This document shows, piece by piece, positions 26,947-35,218 of a stretch of DNA of 64,000 nucleotides. Position 1 is the first letter of the stretch, and the number at the start of each line of letters is the position of its first letter. The stretch lies in contig NZ_CATKVU010000006.1 in the NCBI RefSeq assembly GCF_949820605.1, forward strand, positions 434,001 to 498,000. Direction: 5' to 3'. A program made the position numbers and the translations under genes. Origin of the DNA: Segatella copri (lineage in GTDB: Bacteria > Bacteroidota > Bacteroidia > Bacteroidales > Bacteroidaceae). Below the pieces are notes generated by a model that was not told the DNA's origin, made no database searches, and saw only the letters and a list, made by a program, of their open reading frames with translations.

Positions 26947-26990
26947 CTTTCTGTATGTCTTTTATTCCCCTTTCTTTTCTTCCGTTTTAT

Positions 26991-28757
26991 TTATTCCACC
27001 TCCTCGCACATCGCCATCTCTGCTCCCCGGTAAATCACAACGAGCTGATGAAGCTTCGTGGTTTTCACGGATTTGTGCACGATGTCGCTATTGGCGTAGC
27101 GCCTTATCTGGGCTGAGGCTTCCTCGAAGAGATGGTTCAGCTGCTCATCGCTGGTGCCCGGCTTGCAATATTTCAATTCCACGATGTAGGAATCTTCTAT
27201 GTCCTTATAGATGTCGCAGAGGGGTAGCAGGAAGATGTCGGCATAACCGCCATCGTTGTCAAGTTCAGAAATAGGACGGTAGAACTTGCATTGGCTCGTC
27301 ATCGCCAGAGTGAAACCATGAACGTAGGCTTCGCCCTTCTGCTTGTCGCGCTGGGAGGAGAAGCGCTTCAGGCAATCGGCTATGTAGGCAAAGTAGGGCT
27401 TGAATGCACCTTCGTAAGCCAACTTGCTCTCCAGCTGGGTCTTGTCGTATTGCTCAAAGGTGAGGTCGTTCTCCTTGTAGGTATCCAGCAGATAGGTGTA
27501 CATCTGGTCGCGCACCACCTCGTTGGGAACCACAAAGCGGGTGTTGCCCTGGTAGGTGCCGTCTATCGTTACCATGCCGAAATAGAAGAGCAGACTCAGG
27601 AAATTATCTGGGTCGTTGATGCGCTCGGCAGGGAAATTCTCCATCAGGGTTCCCGTGGTGAATCCCCTGGTCACGATATCCTGAATGATGCTGGCATCGT
27701 GGGCAAACTCCTTGTCATGGCGGATGAGCATGCGAATCTTGTCGTAGTCGATGCGGATGTTGGTTTCCACCAGTTTCTTCGGAATATCATAATCGTTGCG
27801 GATGTAATTATCTACAAAGTAGAGTACCATCACGGAGTTGTACATGGTTGTCTTGCTGTACTCTTCTTCTGAGAAGCAATAATTATCATACCATGGCTTC
27901 ATCACTTCTATCAGCTCATCCACGCTGTGGTGAAATGGCAGCACGCTGGCGTAATAAGCCAGCATTTCACGCACTTCCTCCTCGGTGAATCCTACCATCT
28001 CGTTGAACTCCTGAGACAGGGAATAGTTGGTACCGATGTTGAAACCGCTGGTCAGATCATCCATGGTTACGGGACTTACTCCTGTAACAAAAACTCTGCC
28101 CAAAGAATCTCCGGCGGCTCCCTTGATTGTGTCGAAGAAATGTCGCAGATATCCCTCACCGTGAGTCTGCTCGCGGTATCGTTTTTCATGCTCCTTGTGG
28201 GCAAGAATCTGATTGGTAAAGTGGTCGTATTCATCGATGAAGAGATAAATCTTCAAGCCTGCTTCAGCACATTTGTCGCATAGAAATCCCAATTGGGCAA
28301 CGGCATCTTCCTTTTGGTTCATCTCTTCCTTTGTGTGCGGTGGCAAAAGGTGGGCGTATCTGCTGCAGAAGGTATTGAACTTGTTGCTGCAATGGGCATC
28401 AAGTCCTTTTTTATAATTATCCAATCCTGCTGAAATCATGGCAAAATTCAGGTGAAGGATGAGATAGCTGTTGCGTTCGGGGGTAGGATTCTCTCCGATG
28501 TAAAGCTTGCCGAAGAGGCTTTCGAACTTATCCTTCTTGTTGATGTCGTAATAGTTTTCGAGCATGGAGAGGGTAAGGCTCTTGCCAAATCGGCGAGGGC
28601 GAATGAAGAAGAAATACATGTTAGATTCTTCTATTTTCTCAATGAATGGGGTCTTGTCAACATAGTAACAATCTCTTTCCATTACATCTTCAAAGTTCTG
28701 CATTCCGTAAGGGATGCGTTTGCGATAGATTCGCTTTTGTCTTTCTATTTTTGCCAT
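26991..28757 (-). CDS. AAA-ATPase_like / PD-(D/E)XK nuclease superfamily 9 protein
   Basis: From the ATG at 28757 the product is 588 residues. The N-terminal I-P-Y-G-M-Q-N-F-E-D-V and Y-Y-V-D-K-T-P-F-I motifs, then a P-loop-like R-R-F-G-K-S-L-T-L-S segment, define the AAA-ATPase_like family. The C-terminal domain has A-D-I-F-L-L-P and Y-I-V-E-L-K-Y (D...E-x-K), the PD-(D/E)XK core (DUF1703). These proteins occur in many copies in Prevotella and Bacteroides; their role is not known. Upstream codons to 28790 overlap the -7 element (28795-28788), so the internal ATG is preferred. Confidence 0.9.
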   Translation of the reverse strand: MAKIERQKRIYRKRIPYGMQNFEDVMERDCYYVDKTPFIEKIEESNMYFFFIRPRRFGKSLTLSMLENYYDINKKDKFESLFGKLYIGENPTPERNSYLILHLNFAMISAGLDNYKKGLDAHCSNKFNTFCSRYAHLLPPHTKEEMNQKEDAVAQLGFLCDKCAEAGLKIYLFIDEYDHFTNQILAHKEHEKRYREQTHGEGYLRHFFDTIKGAAGDSLGRVFVTGVSPVTMDDLTSGFNIGTNYSLSQEFNEMVGFTEEEVREMLAYYASVLPFHHSVDELIEVMKPWYDNYCFSEEEYSKTTMYNSVMVLYFVDNYIRNDYDIPKKLVETNIRIDYDKIRMLIRHDKEFAHDASIIQDIVTRGFTTGTLMENFPAERINDPDNFLSLLFYFGMVTIDGTYQGNTRFVVPNEVVRDQMYTYLLDTYKENDLTFEQYDKTQLESKLAYEGAFKPYFAYIADCLKRFSSQRDKQKGEAYVHGFTLAMTSQCKFYRPISELDNDGGYADIFLLPLCDIYKDIEDSYIVELKYCKPGTSDEQLNHLFEEASAQIRRYANSDIVHKSVKTTKLHQLVVIYRGAEMAMCEEVE

Positions 28758-28787
28758 AATCGAAACCTGCTTTTTGTTTTTATGCCG

Positions 28788-28867
28788 CAAAGTTAAGATT
28801 ATTATTTGGAATAAGCAAAGTTTTCGGGGCTTTTTCTTGGTGGTTTATCAGAAAATGAGTAGTTTTG
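28788..28867. promoter_or_regulatory. Divergent promoters for AAA-ATPase (-) and MBL hydrolase (+)
   Basis: CAAAGTTA at 28788-28795 reads TAACTTTG on minus and decides the AAA-ATPase start. TAGTTTTG at 28860-28867 faces plus, 33 bases before the MBL ATG. Confidence 0.65.
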
Positions 28868-28900
28868 CGGACGTGAATCAAATAGATAACGAATAAGATA

Positions 28901-29725
28901 ATGGATAAGATCACGACTCAAATTACGATGCTCGGAACGGGAAATGCTACGGTTTCCCAGATTTATAATACCTGTTTTGTGCTCCAGACTCCCAGCACCC
29001 TGATGCTGGTGGATGCGGGCGGAGGAAACGGAATACTGGCGCAGCTGAAGAAGGTGAATGTTCAGATTTCTGATATTCATCACCTCTTCGTTACCCATGC
29101 CCATACCGACCATGTGTTGGGTGTGATCTGGGTAATCCGAATGGTGGCACAATGTAAGGGATATGAGGGATTGCTGCATGTGTATGGAAACGACAAGGTG
29201 ATGAAGGTGATCAAGACCATCATCGACATGATTCTTGCCAAGAAGCAACTGACTAAGGTGGCAGAAAGGGTGGTGTTCCATCAGCTGGAAGATGGCGATT
29301 GTTTCGAAGTGGGGGATATGAAGCTGGAATGCTTTGATATTCAGTCTACTAAGGAAAAACAGTTCGGATTCCGAGCAGAGTTGCCTTCTTCTGATGAATC
29401 GGGTAAGCCTTTGGTCTTGGCGTGCCTGGGTGATGAACCTTATAACGAGCAGAACCGACGCTACATAGTGGGGGCTGACTGGATGATGTGCGAGGCGTTC
29501 TGTCTCTATGCCGACCGCGATACTTTCAAGCCTTATGAGAAGTGCCACAGCACGGCGCTTGATGCCGGAAAACTGGCGGAGGAACTGGGCGTGAAGAATC
29601 TTATCCTGTATCATACGGAGGAGAAAACACTCGCTAATCGTAAAGAAAATTACACCCGTGAAGCTGCCAAGAACTTCAAGGGTAGAATCTTCGTTCCGGA
29701 TGATTTGGAGGTGATAGAGCTGTAG
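28901..29725 (+). CDS. MBL-fold metallo-hydrolase (RNase Z-like)
   Basis: The 274-residue product has the metal motif T-H-A-H-T-D-H (H-x-H-x-D-H, near residues 65-71) and an N-terminal M-L-G-T-G-N-A segment as in RNase Z/arylsulfatase-type beta-lactamase-fold enzymes. Later ligands are likely in C-E-A-F-C-L-Y (D/E-A-T-F equivalent) and L-I-L-Y-H-T-E. Substrate is unknown; it lacks the long exosite arm of true RNase Z. It is single with its own promoter, and convergent with cydB. Confidence 0.85.
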   Translation: MDKITTQITMLGTGNATVSQIYNTCFVLQTPSTLMLVDAGGGNGILAQLKKVNVQISDIHHLFVTHAHTDHVLGVIWVIRMVAQCKGYEGLLHVYGNDKVMKVIKTIIDMILAKKQLTKVAERVVFHQLEDGDCFEVGDMKLECFDIQSTKEKQFGFRAELPSSDESGKPLVLACLGDEPYNEQNRRYIVGADWMMCEAFCLYADRDTFKPYEKCHSTALDAGKLAEELGVKNLILYHTEEKTLANRKENYTREAAKNFKGRIFVPDDLEVIEL

Positions 29726-29752
29726 GATTTTATTTGTCCCACAGATTTCTTT

Positions 29753-29902
29753 GTCCCACAGATTTCACAGATTTACACAGATTCTTGACCTGTTCGGTCT
29801 TTGGATAAAAAGGCACGCAGATTTTTTGTTTGAATATTTAGGGAATTATCCTCCCGATTATGGCAAGAATGAATCTGTGTAAATCTGTGGTATCTGTGGG
29901 AC
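29753..29902. repeat. 31-bp imperfect inverted repeat of CACAGATTT words
   Basis: 29753-29783 (GTCCCACAGATTTCACAGAT...) and 29872-29902 are inverted copies with 29 of 31 bases matching, 88 bases apart. An extra direct half-copy lies at 29734-29748. The arms are built from about 9-base CACAGATTT words. It sits between the convergent MBL and cydB genes. Confidence 0.7.
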
Positions 29903-29928
29903 TTTTGAAGAGACTCACTTTTTCAGTC

Positions 29929-29998
29929 TTTTTTAATACGCTTCTCCCTGCCTTTTTTAATACGCTTCTCCCTGCCTTTTTTAATACGCTTCTCTCTG
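29929..29998 (-). repeat. 24-bp tandem repeat carrying the cydB stop codon
   Basis: Three copies of a 24-base unit (minus strand core GAGAAGCGTATTAAAAAA) occur at this site. The cydB stop TAA is inside the first copy; the later copies repeat the same in-frame TAA. Confidence 0.8.
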
Positions 29999-31114
29999 CT
30001 CTATTTCTTCCTGCGTAATGCGCTTGCGGTCGATGGCGCGCCAGGCAAAGACGATGTAGGCGAGCACGAACGGGATGAGGAGGGAAACTATCGCCATGGT
30101 GCGGAGCGTGAACTCGCTGCTGCAACTGTTGGCGAGAGTGAGCGAACTCTGAAGGTCGATGTTGGATGGATAGTAGGCGGTATTGTTCCAGCCGGCTATC
30201 AGCAGCAGAACCAGCACGGTGAGCACGGTTCCGATGCCCGTAAACCAGATTCCCTTTCTATACTGCACGCTCCTCGATGACTTGAAAATGCCGAAAAGAA
30301 CGAGTACTACACCTATTAATAATATTACAATCAAGATTGGCATCTCCAGAAGATTGTGAAGATACTTCATGCTCTCAATCGTAATACCGGAAGAAGTGCT
30401 GAATCCATCCTTTACCAGCAATCTGATGAGGAATGGCAGGAAGAACAATAGGAAGAGCAGGGCATTCCATGGTAACTGGCGGGTGCAACGCTCCTGAATC
30501 TGCGGGTGCTCGATGTTGTTCTTGATGTAGAGCATGCCCAGAATGCGGGCTAGCATCAGTACGGCAAGTCCCAGCACCACGTTCCATGGGTCGAGCAGGG
30601 CATCAAGACCATGACTGGCGTTTGCCCAGCGGCTGATGACGGGTTGCAGACTGTTGGTAATATTGCCTTTGTCTATCAGGAAATTGCTGCCGTTGAAGAA
30701 AGTGGCTACGGCTCCGCCAAGAAGCAGCGGACCCACGATGCCGTTGATGATGAGGCAGATCTGAAAGGTCTTCGGTCCAAGAAAATTACCTATCTTGTTC
30801 TGGAATTCATAGCTCACGGCTTGAATCACAAACGAGAAAAGGATGATCATCCACAGCCAGTAGGCTCCGCCGAAACTGGTGCTGTAGAACAGCGGGAACG
30901 AGGCAAAGAAGGCTCCGCCGAAGGTGACGAGCGTGGTGAAGGTGAACTCCCATTTTCGTCCCGTAGAGTTGATGATGAGGCGACGCTCTTCTTCCGTTTT
31001 TCCCAAACAGAATATCAAGGTGTTGGCTCCCTGTACAAACATGAGAAACACCAGCAGGGCTCCTAATAATGATACGAGGAACCACCAGTATGATTGCAAA
31101 AATTCGTATGTCAT
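29981..31114 (-). CDS. cydB: Cytochrome bd ubiquinol oxidase subunit II
   Basis: The 377-residue membrane protein has eight or nine helices and the N-terminal Y-E-F-L-Q-S-Y-W-W and V-Q-G-A-N-T-L-I-F segments expected of Bacteroidota CydB. With CydA it forms the high-affinity quinol oxidase that removes trace oxygen and supports nanoaerobic growth. It lies 86 bases after cydA on the same strand. The last codons (E-A-Y-stop) fall in a 24-base tandem repeat, so the native C-terminus may have been altered slightly. Confidence 0.93.
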   Translation of the reverse strand: MTYEFLQSYWWFLVSLLGALLVFLMFVQGANTLIFCLGKTEEERRLIINSTGRKWEFTFTTLVTFGGAFFASFPLFYSTSFGGAYWLWMIILFSFVIQAVSYEFQNKIGNFLGPKTFQICLIINGIVGPLLLGGAVATFFNGSNFLIDKGNITNSLQPVISRWANASHGLDALLDPWNVVLGLAVLMLARILGMLYIKNNIEHPQIQERCTRQLPWNALLFLLFFLPFLIRLLVKDGFSTSSGITIESMKYLHNLLEMPILIVILLIGVVLVLFGIFKSSRSVQYRKGIWFTGIGTVLTVLVLLLIAGWNNTAYYPSNIDLQSSLTLANSCSSEFTLRTMAIVSLLIPFVLAYIVFAWRAIDRKRITQEEIEQREAY

Positions 31115-31200
31115 AATACTTTCGGGTTTTGTTGTTTACTGAAAAACTATCCTATGATTCTTTTCGAAATCTTTCTGAAAAACATTGATTATCAGAGAGA

Positions 31201-32739
31201 TTATTCATATTCCGGTCCTTTCTTAATCTGCTTCACCAGGATGCTGATTTCCACGGCAAGCATGGTGGTGAAGAGTGCCAGGAAGATGAAGAAGGTGGTG
31301 GCCACGCTGCCTGCCTCGATGTCGGAGATGGCGGCACTTACTGGCAGCAGGTCTTGGATGGTCCAAGGCTGGCGACCGATTTCTGCTACTATCCAGCCCG
31401 ATTCTGAGGCGATGTAAGCCAGCGGAATCATGATGATGGCGGAAATGAGAAACCATCGGTATTGGGCGATTTCCTTCTTATAGACCAAGAATAGGCTGAG
31501 GGCGAAGAAGAGGATGAGCAGGCATCCTACTCCCACCATCAGGCGGAAGGCGTAGAAGCAGATAGGGATGCTCGGCACCAGTTCCTTGGCGTCCTTGATG
31601 TAACCATATCCGAAGTATTTCATATTTTCCTTTAAGATAGGGAGCTGGTCTTGCGCCTTGGTTTCACGATAGGTTTTCAGGGCAACTATCGCCTTCTTGC
31701 CCCGGGCTATCTTTTCCTGCGCGGATGGTTCCCGGGTGCCATCCTCTTTAGTGTAACCCTTGAGAATATCGTTTACGCCTGGCACGTAGCCATCGGCTGT
31801 GCGGGTGGCTAAGAACGAGAGCATGTTGGGGATGGCGATGCGCATGGCTGGCTCCTGCTCGCTTTCGTAATCGGGCTGCTTGAAGGGGTGAACGGCTGCT
31901 ATCGCCGTAAGGCTCTCGCCCTTTCCACCATTATATAAGGCTTCCATTGCTGCCAGTTTCATCGGCTGCACCTGTGCCACCTGATAGGCAGAGCTGTCGC
32001 CGGTCATCGCAGCCAGCAGGGTGGCGATGAGTCCTACTCCGGCACCCATCTTGATGCTCGCCTTCGCCAGTTGGGTTTCTCTCTTCTTCAGGAGATACCA
32101 GCAGCTTACGGCTACTACGAAGGTGGCGCCGATAATCCAGGAGGAAGTAACGGTATGGGTGAACTTGTTGATGGCGAATGGCGAGAGTGCCACATCCATA
32201 AACGAAGTCATCTCGAAGCGCATGGTGTCGGGATTAAATTCTTGACCTACAGGATATTGCATCCATGCGTTGGCTACGAGAATCCACCAGGCAGAAATGG
32301 TGGCGCCAAGTCCCGTGAGCCAGGTGGAGGCAAGGTGGAAGCCCCGGCTCACCTTATCCCAGCCGAAGAACATTACGGCTACAAAGGTGCTCTCCATGAA
32401 GAATGCCAGGATGCCTTCTATGGCTAGGGGAGCGCCGAATACGTCGCCCACAAACCAGGAGTAGTTGCTCCAGTTAGTGCCGAATTCAAACTCCAGGATG
32501 ATGCCTGTGGCAACACCTATGGCGAAGTTCACGCCAAAGAGTTTTTGCCAGAAACGGCTTACGTGTTTCCAGAACGGCTTGTTGGTGCGGTAGTAGCATG
32601 TTTCGGCGATGCCCATGATTACTGCCAGTCCCAGGGTGAGCGGCACGAACAGCCAATGGTAGATGGCCGTGAGTGCGAATTGCGCCCTCGACCAGTCGAT
32701 GGTGGCTGATGTAATGTCTAACAATAAATTTGTCATCAT
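31201..32739 (-). CDS. cydA: Cytochrome bd ubiquinol oxidase subunit I
   Basis: The 512-residue product carries the CydA signatures: W-S-R-A-Q-F-A-L-T-A-I-Y-H (heme-ligand region), F-G-T-N-W-S, A-F-F-M-E-S-T-F, and G-R-Q-P-W-T-I-Q in the C-terminal half. It binds hemes b558, b595 and d, and holds the quinol-oxidising Q loop (about residues 250-370). It starts with two adjacent ATG codons. It is the second gene of the DUF4492-cydA-cydB operon. Confidence 0.96.
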   Translation of the reverse strand: MMTNLLLDITSATIDWSRAQFALTAIYHWLFVPLTLGLAVIMGIAETCYYRTNKPFWKHVSRFWQKLFGVNFAIGVATGIILEFEFGTNWSNYSWFVGDVFGAPLAIEGILAFFMESTFVAVMFFGWDKVSRGFHLASTWLTGLGATISAWWILVANAWMQYPVGQEFNPDTMRFEMTSFMDVALSPFAINKFTHTVTSSWIIGATFVVAVSCWYLLKKRETQLAKASIKMGAGVGLIATLLAAMTGDSSAYQVAQVQPMKLAAMEALYNGGKGESLTAIAAVHPFKQPDYESEQEPAMRIAIPNMLSFLATRTADGYVPGVNDILKGYTKEDGTREPSAQEKIARGKKAIVALKTYRETKAQDQLPILKENMKYFGYGYIKDAKELVPSIPICFYAFRLMVGVGCLLILFFALSLFLVYKKEIAQYRWFLISAIIMIPLAYIASESGWIVAEIGRQPWTIQDLLPVSAAISDIEAGSVATTFFIFLALFTTMLAVEISILVKQIKKGPEYE

Positions 32740-32816
32740 AGTTGAATGGTTTTATAATTGTTATTATATAATGTTTTTGTATTTATTTTGATGGTATAGG
32801 ATTGAAATCCAGAGTT

Positions 32817-33077
32817 TTATCTGTTCAGAACTTCCTTGGAAACGAAGCCAGCCTTGTCTCCGTTCTTGGCATTCGTATTGATAAAATCTGGAAAGAAAAA
32901 GAGCTTGAGCACCAGGAAGATGATGGCAAGCTTGATGAGGATGACAGCCCACAACGTCTTGCCCAGGGTCATCGTCCTGAAACCATCGTAATAGAGATGG
33001 AATATCCGGGACAGCAGTCCTTGTTTCATCGGTTTTACATCCGTTTTCATCAGGTTTTTATCCTTTTTCTTCTGCAT
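32817..33077 (-). CDS. DUF4492 small membrane protein of the cytochrome bd operon
   Basis: The 86-residue product has a basic N-terminus, a F-H-L-Y-Y-D-G-F-R-T-M-T-L-G-K motif and one membrane helix. DUF4492 genes stand immediately before cydA in Bacteroidota, suggesting an accessory or small-subunit role comparable to CydX; that is inference from location. The start at 33077 is chosen because AAGGAG lies five bases before it, an unusually good Shine-Dalgarno for this phylum. A GTG two codons earlier overlaps that site. Confidence 0.82.
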   Translation of the reverse strand: MQKKKDKNLMKTDVKPMKQGLLSRIFHLYYDGFRTMTLGKTLWAVILIKLAIIFLVLKLFFFPDFINTNAKNGDKAGFVSKEVLNR

Positions 33078-33105
33078 AAGCACTCCTTCTTTAAAAAATC
33101 TGCTG

Positions 33106-33113
33106 CAAATCTA
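33106..33113 (-). promoter_or_regulatory. -7 element of the cydAB operon
   Basis: The minus strand reads TAGATTTG, 29 bases before the DUF4492 start. Confidence 0.6.
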
Positions 33114-33498
33114 CAATAAAATTATGTAACTACCAAATATTTTCTTGAAAAAGTTACAAAAAGGTTGTTTTTAGATATCCCATAAGGGAGTTATTTTAAA
33201 GTTTTTCTTTTTAATTTCATCTGTTTATCCATCAAAAAGTAATCTATCTTCTCTAAAAACTCTCGTTTTATTCCTTTGTGTTAAAATCTTCTCCCCCAAA
33301 AATCGCCTATCTTTGCAGTCTCATTACAATAAAAAGTTACAATAATCTTTGTACTTTAAAGAGAAAACATCGTAGAATTCGTTGTGCTGGAAAATCTGAT
33401 GTTTTTTTGTGGAATAAGTTTTGCGGTTTCATTAGAATTCATTATCTTTGTCCCCTAAAACATAGAAACATTTTAATCAGAAATAATCAGAAGAAATT
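33114..33498. other. Intergenic region with two plus-strand promoters
   Basis: No supported gene. TATCTTTG at 33308-33315 is followed by ~85 bases ending in a wide-looped hairpin with a T7 run (AACATC near 33367, GATGTT then T at 33399-33407), a weak small-RNA candidate. TTTG (33420-33423) and TATCTTTG (33443-33450), 19 bases apart, form a consensus promoter for the YjbR gene. Confidence 0.45.
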
Positions 33499-33867
33499 AT
33501 GAATATAGAATCTGTTAGAGAGTATTGCCTCTCGCTTCCCCTCGTAACCGAGGCTTTTCCTTTTGATGAGCAGACCTTGGTGTTTCGCATCTTGGGCAAG
33601 ATCTTTGCCTGTGCTGACCTGGAGTGCCCGGAATGGGTTACGATGAAATGTAATGCCGATTACGCCCTCGAACTCCGGGAAGTGCATCCCGAAATAGAAG
33701 GCGCATGGCATTGGAATAAGAAATACTGGAATCAGGTAAACCTTTATGGCACGCTGGAAGATGATTTCATCCAGGCCCTGATTCGCCACAGTTATTCCGA
33801 AGTAGTGAAGAAGCTCAAGAAACAGGAAAAGCTTGAGCATCCTGAAATCATGGAGGTGGTGGAGTAG
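33499..33867 (+). CDS. MmcQ/YjbR family protein
   Basis: The 122-residue product has the family's typical N-terminus (R-E-Y-C-L-S-L-P-L-V-T-E-A-F-P-F) and the W-H-W-N-K-K-Y-W-N-Q-V motif in the centre. YjbR has a CyaY-like DNA-binding fold; its biological role is not established. The stop codon is 3 bases from that of the convergent cupin gene. Confidence 0.88.
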   Translation: MNIESVREYCLSLPLVTEAFPFDEQTLVFRILGKIFACADLECPEWVTMKCNADYALELREVHPEIEGAWHWNKKYWNQVNLYGTLEDDFIQALIRHSYSEVVKKLKKQEKLEHPEIMEVVE

Positions 33868-33870
33868 TTT

Positions 33871-34320
33871 CTACCACTCCACCTTATCGTTGAGAATCAC
33901 GCCGTCGGTTGCATCTTCGGCTGTAAAGGTTTTGGTCTTATACTGCACGCAGAGCATCACGAGTGGTTCTGTACCGTTGTTGCGAACAGAGCGCTTGCCG
34001 GCTGGTGCTACTCTCACCACGCTTCCCTCCTGAATAGGGAATACCTTGCCATCTACCTGGAACTCGCCCTTGCCGCTGAGGAAGAAATACAGTTCCTCGT
34101 GGTTCTTGTGGGTGTGGAGGAATCCTGTCTCTGTGCCAGGAGCAAAGCTCTGGAATGAGAACTCGCCACCAGTAGCGTTCACGCTCTGACCTCCGAATAC
34201 CTTTCCAGGAATCTTAATCTCAGGACCCATCTCTAAGGTGTAATCCTTGATTTCACTCATCTTACCAAAATCTGTGGCTGTGAAGTTTTCTGCCTTTGCA
34301 ATAATCTTTGTTTCTTTCAT
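33871..34320 (-). CDS. Cupin domain protein
   Basis: The 149-residue product has cupin motif 1 (F-L-H-T-H-K-N-H-E-E-L-Y-F-F-L-S-G-K-G) with H-x-H...E metal ligands and a shortened motif 2. Single-domain cupins bind a metal and small ligands or act as isomerases/dioxygenases; the substrate is unknown. It is divergent from the HxlR regulator, which may control it. Its -7 element (34459-34452) is about 130 bases upstream, so the leader is long and contains a 30-base direct repeat. Confidence 0.85.
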   Translation of the reverse strand: MKETKIIAKAENFTATDFGKMSEIKDYTLEMGPEIKIPGKVFGGQSVNATGGEFSFQSFAPGTETGFLHTHKNHEELYFFLSGKGEFQVDGKVFPIQEGSVVRVAPAGKRSVRNNGTEPLVMLCVQYKTKTFTAEDATDGVILNDKVEW

Positions 34321-34390
34321 CTTGTCTGTTATTTTAAAATGTTTATATTTCTTTTTTTTTTATTTCTTATTGTGAATTTGTGAATACTTC

Positions 34391-34450
34391 TGCTTTCAGC
34401 TTTCAATTCTGAATAGCGCTTGCTTTCAGCTTTCATTTCTGAATTGCGCT
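34391..34450. repeat. 30-bp direct duplication in the cupin leader
   Basis: Copies starting TGCTTTCAGCTTTCAATTCT at 34391 and TGCTTTCAGCTTTCATTTCT at 34421 differ at very few positions. The second ends next to the cupin -7 element. Confidence 0.75.
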
Positions 34451-34451
34451 G

Positions 34452-34610
34452 CAAAGATACTGCGAAAAACTGGTTCCTGCAAGAGGGCACTTGGGGGTAA
34501 GATGGTTACCGGGAGGTAACTATTGCGAGGGAATGGGAGAAAGAAAAATGAAGCGTTAACTTAGATTAACTTGGTATGTTTGGTATCTTTCCGGATATTA
34601 GTTACTTTTG
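34452..34610. promoter_or_regulatory. Divergent promoters for cupin (-) and HxlR (+)
   Basis: CAAAGATA at 34452-34459 reads TATCTTTG on minus. TTTG (34579-34582) and TACTTTTG (34603-34610), 20 bases apart, make a consensus plus-strand promoter. The HxlR leader then has repeated TTGCAGAA/ATTATAG words (34618-34680). Confidence 0.65.
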
Positions 34611-34695
34611 TAGCCTATTGCAGAATATTATAGAGTTTTGCAGAACATTATTGCAGAAAATTATAGATTATTGTAGAATATAAAGAAGATAGATT

Positions 34696-35064
34696 ATGGG
34701 AAGAATGATAAAAGAAATGGTAGTGCAGGACTGTCCCATCCGTAACGTTCTGGCGCGCGTTTGCGACAAGTGGTCGCTACTGGTAATCTACACCCTGAAA
34801 AATCATCAGGATGGTCCCCTCCGGTTTAATGCCCTGCGTAAGCTGATTCCGGATATTTCGCAGAAAATGCTTACCAGCACGTTAAAATCGTTGGAGGCTG
34901 ATGGCTACGTTACCCGCAAGGCTTATGCCGAAGTGCCGCCAAGAGTGGAGTATTCTCTCACACCCCGTACTGAAACCCTTATTCCTATTATGGATCATCT
35001 GATAGGATGGGCGCTGGATAACATGGCTGTGATTCTGAAGGATAGGGATAAGGCTGCAGGCTGA
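34696..35064 (+). CDS. HxlR family transcriptional regulator
   Basis: The 122-residue product has the HxlR winged helix-turn-helix: C-P-I-R-N-V-L-A-R-V-C-D-K-W-S-L-L-V-I-Y-T-L (Cys near residue 12, sometimes redox active), F-N-A-L-R-K-L-I-P-D-I-S-Q-K-M-L-T-S-T-L (recognition helix) and the wing V-P-P-R-V-E-Y-S-L-T. HxlR proteins often respond to aldehydes, quinones or disulfide stress. The divergent cupin is the natural candidate target. Confidence 0.92.
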   Translation: MGRMIKEMVVQDCPIRNVLARVCDKWSLLVIYTLKNHQDGPLRFNALRKLIPDISQKMLTSTLKSLEADGYVTRKAYAEVPPRVEYSLTPRTETLIPIMDHLIGWALDNMAVILKDRDKAAG

Positions 35065-35166
35065 TTTCCAAGATGAGTTTTCCTGAAGAATAATCCTAGA
35101 TGAGATTTCCGGAAAAACATTCATTTTTTCTGTAGTTGGGGTAATGCGTGTTTTCGAGAATCTTCG

Positions 35167-35174
35167 TATCTTTG
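35167..35174 (+). promoter_or_regulatory. -7 element that fixes the DXS-like start
   Basis: TATCTTTG places transcription start near 35181, downstream of the first in-frame start at 35144. Translation therefore begins at the ATG 35219. Confidence 0.65.
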
Positions 35175-35218
35175 CACTCGGAAATCATGATCATCATATA
35201 ACTATAAGTATAAAAAAT

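Noticed and set aside
33278..33502. 74-residue plus-strand frame before the YjbR gene
   Set aside because: It crosses promoter elements and overlaps the YjbR start; composition is not protein-like.
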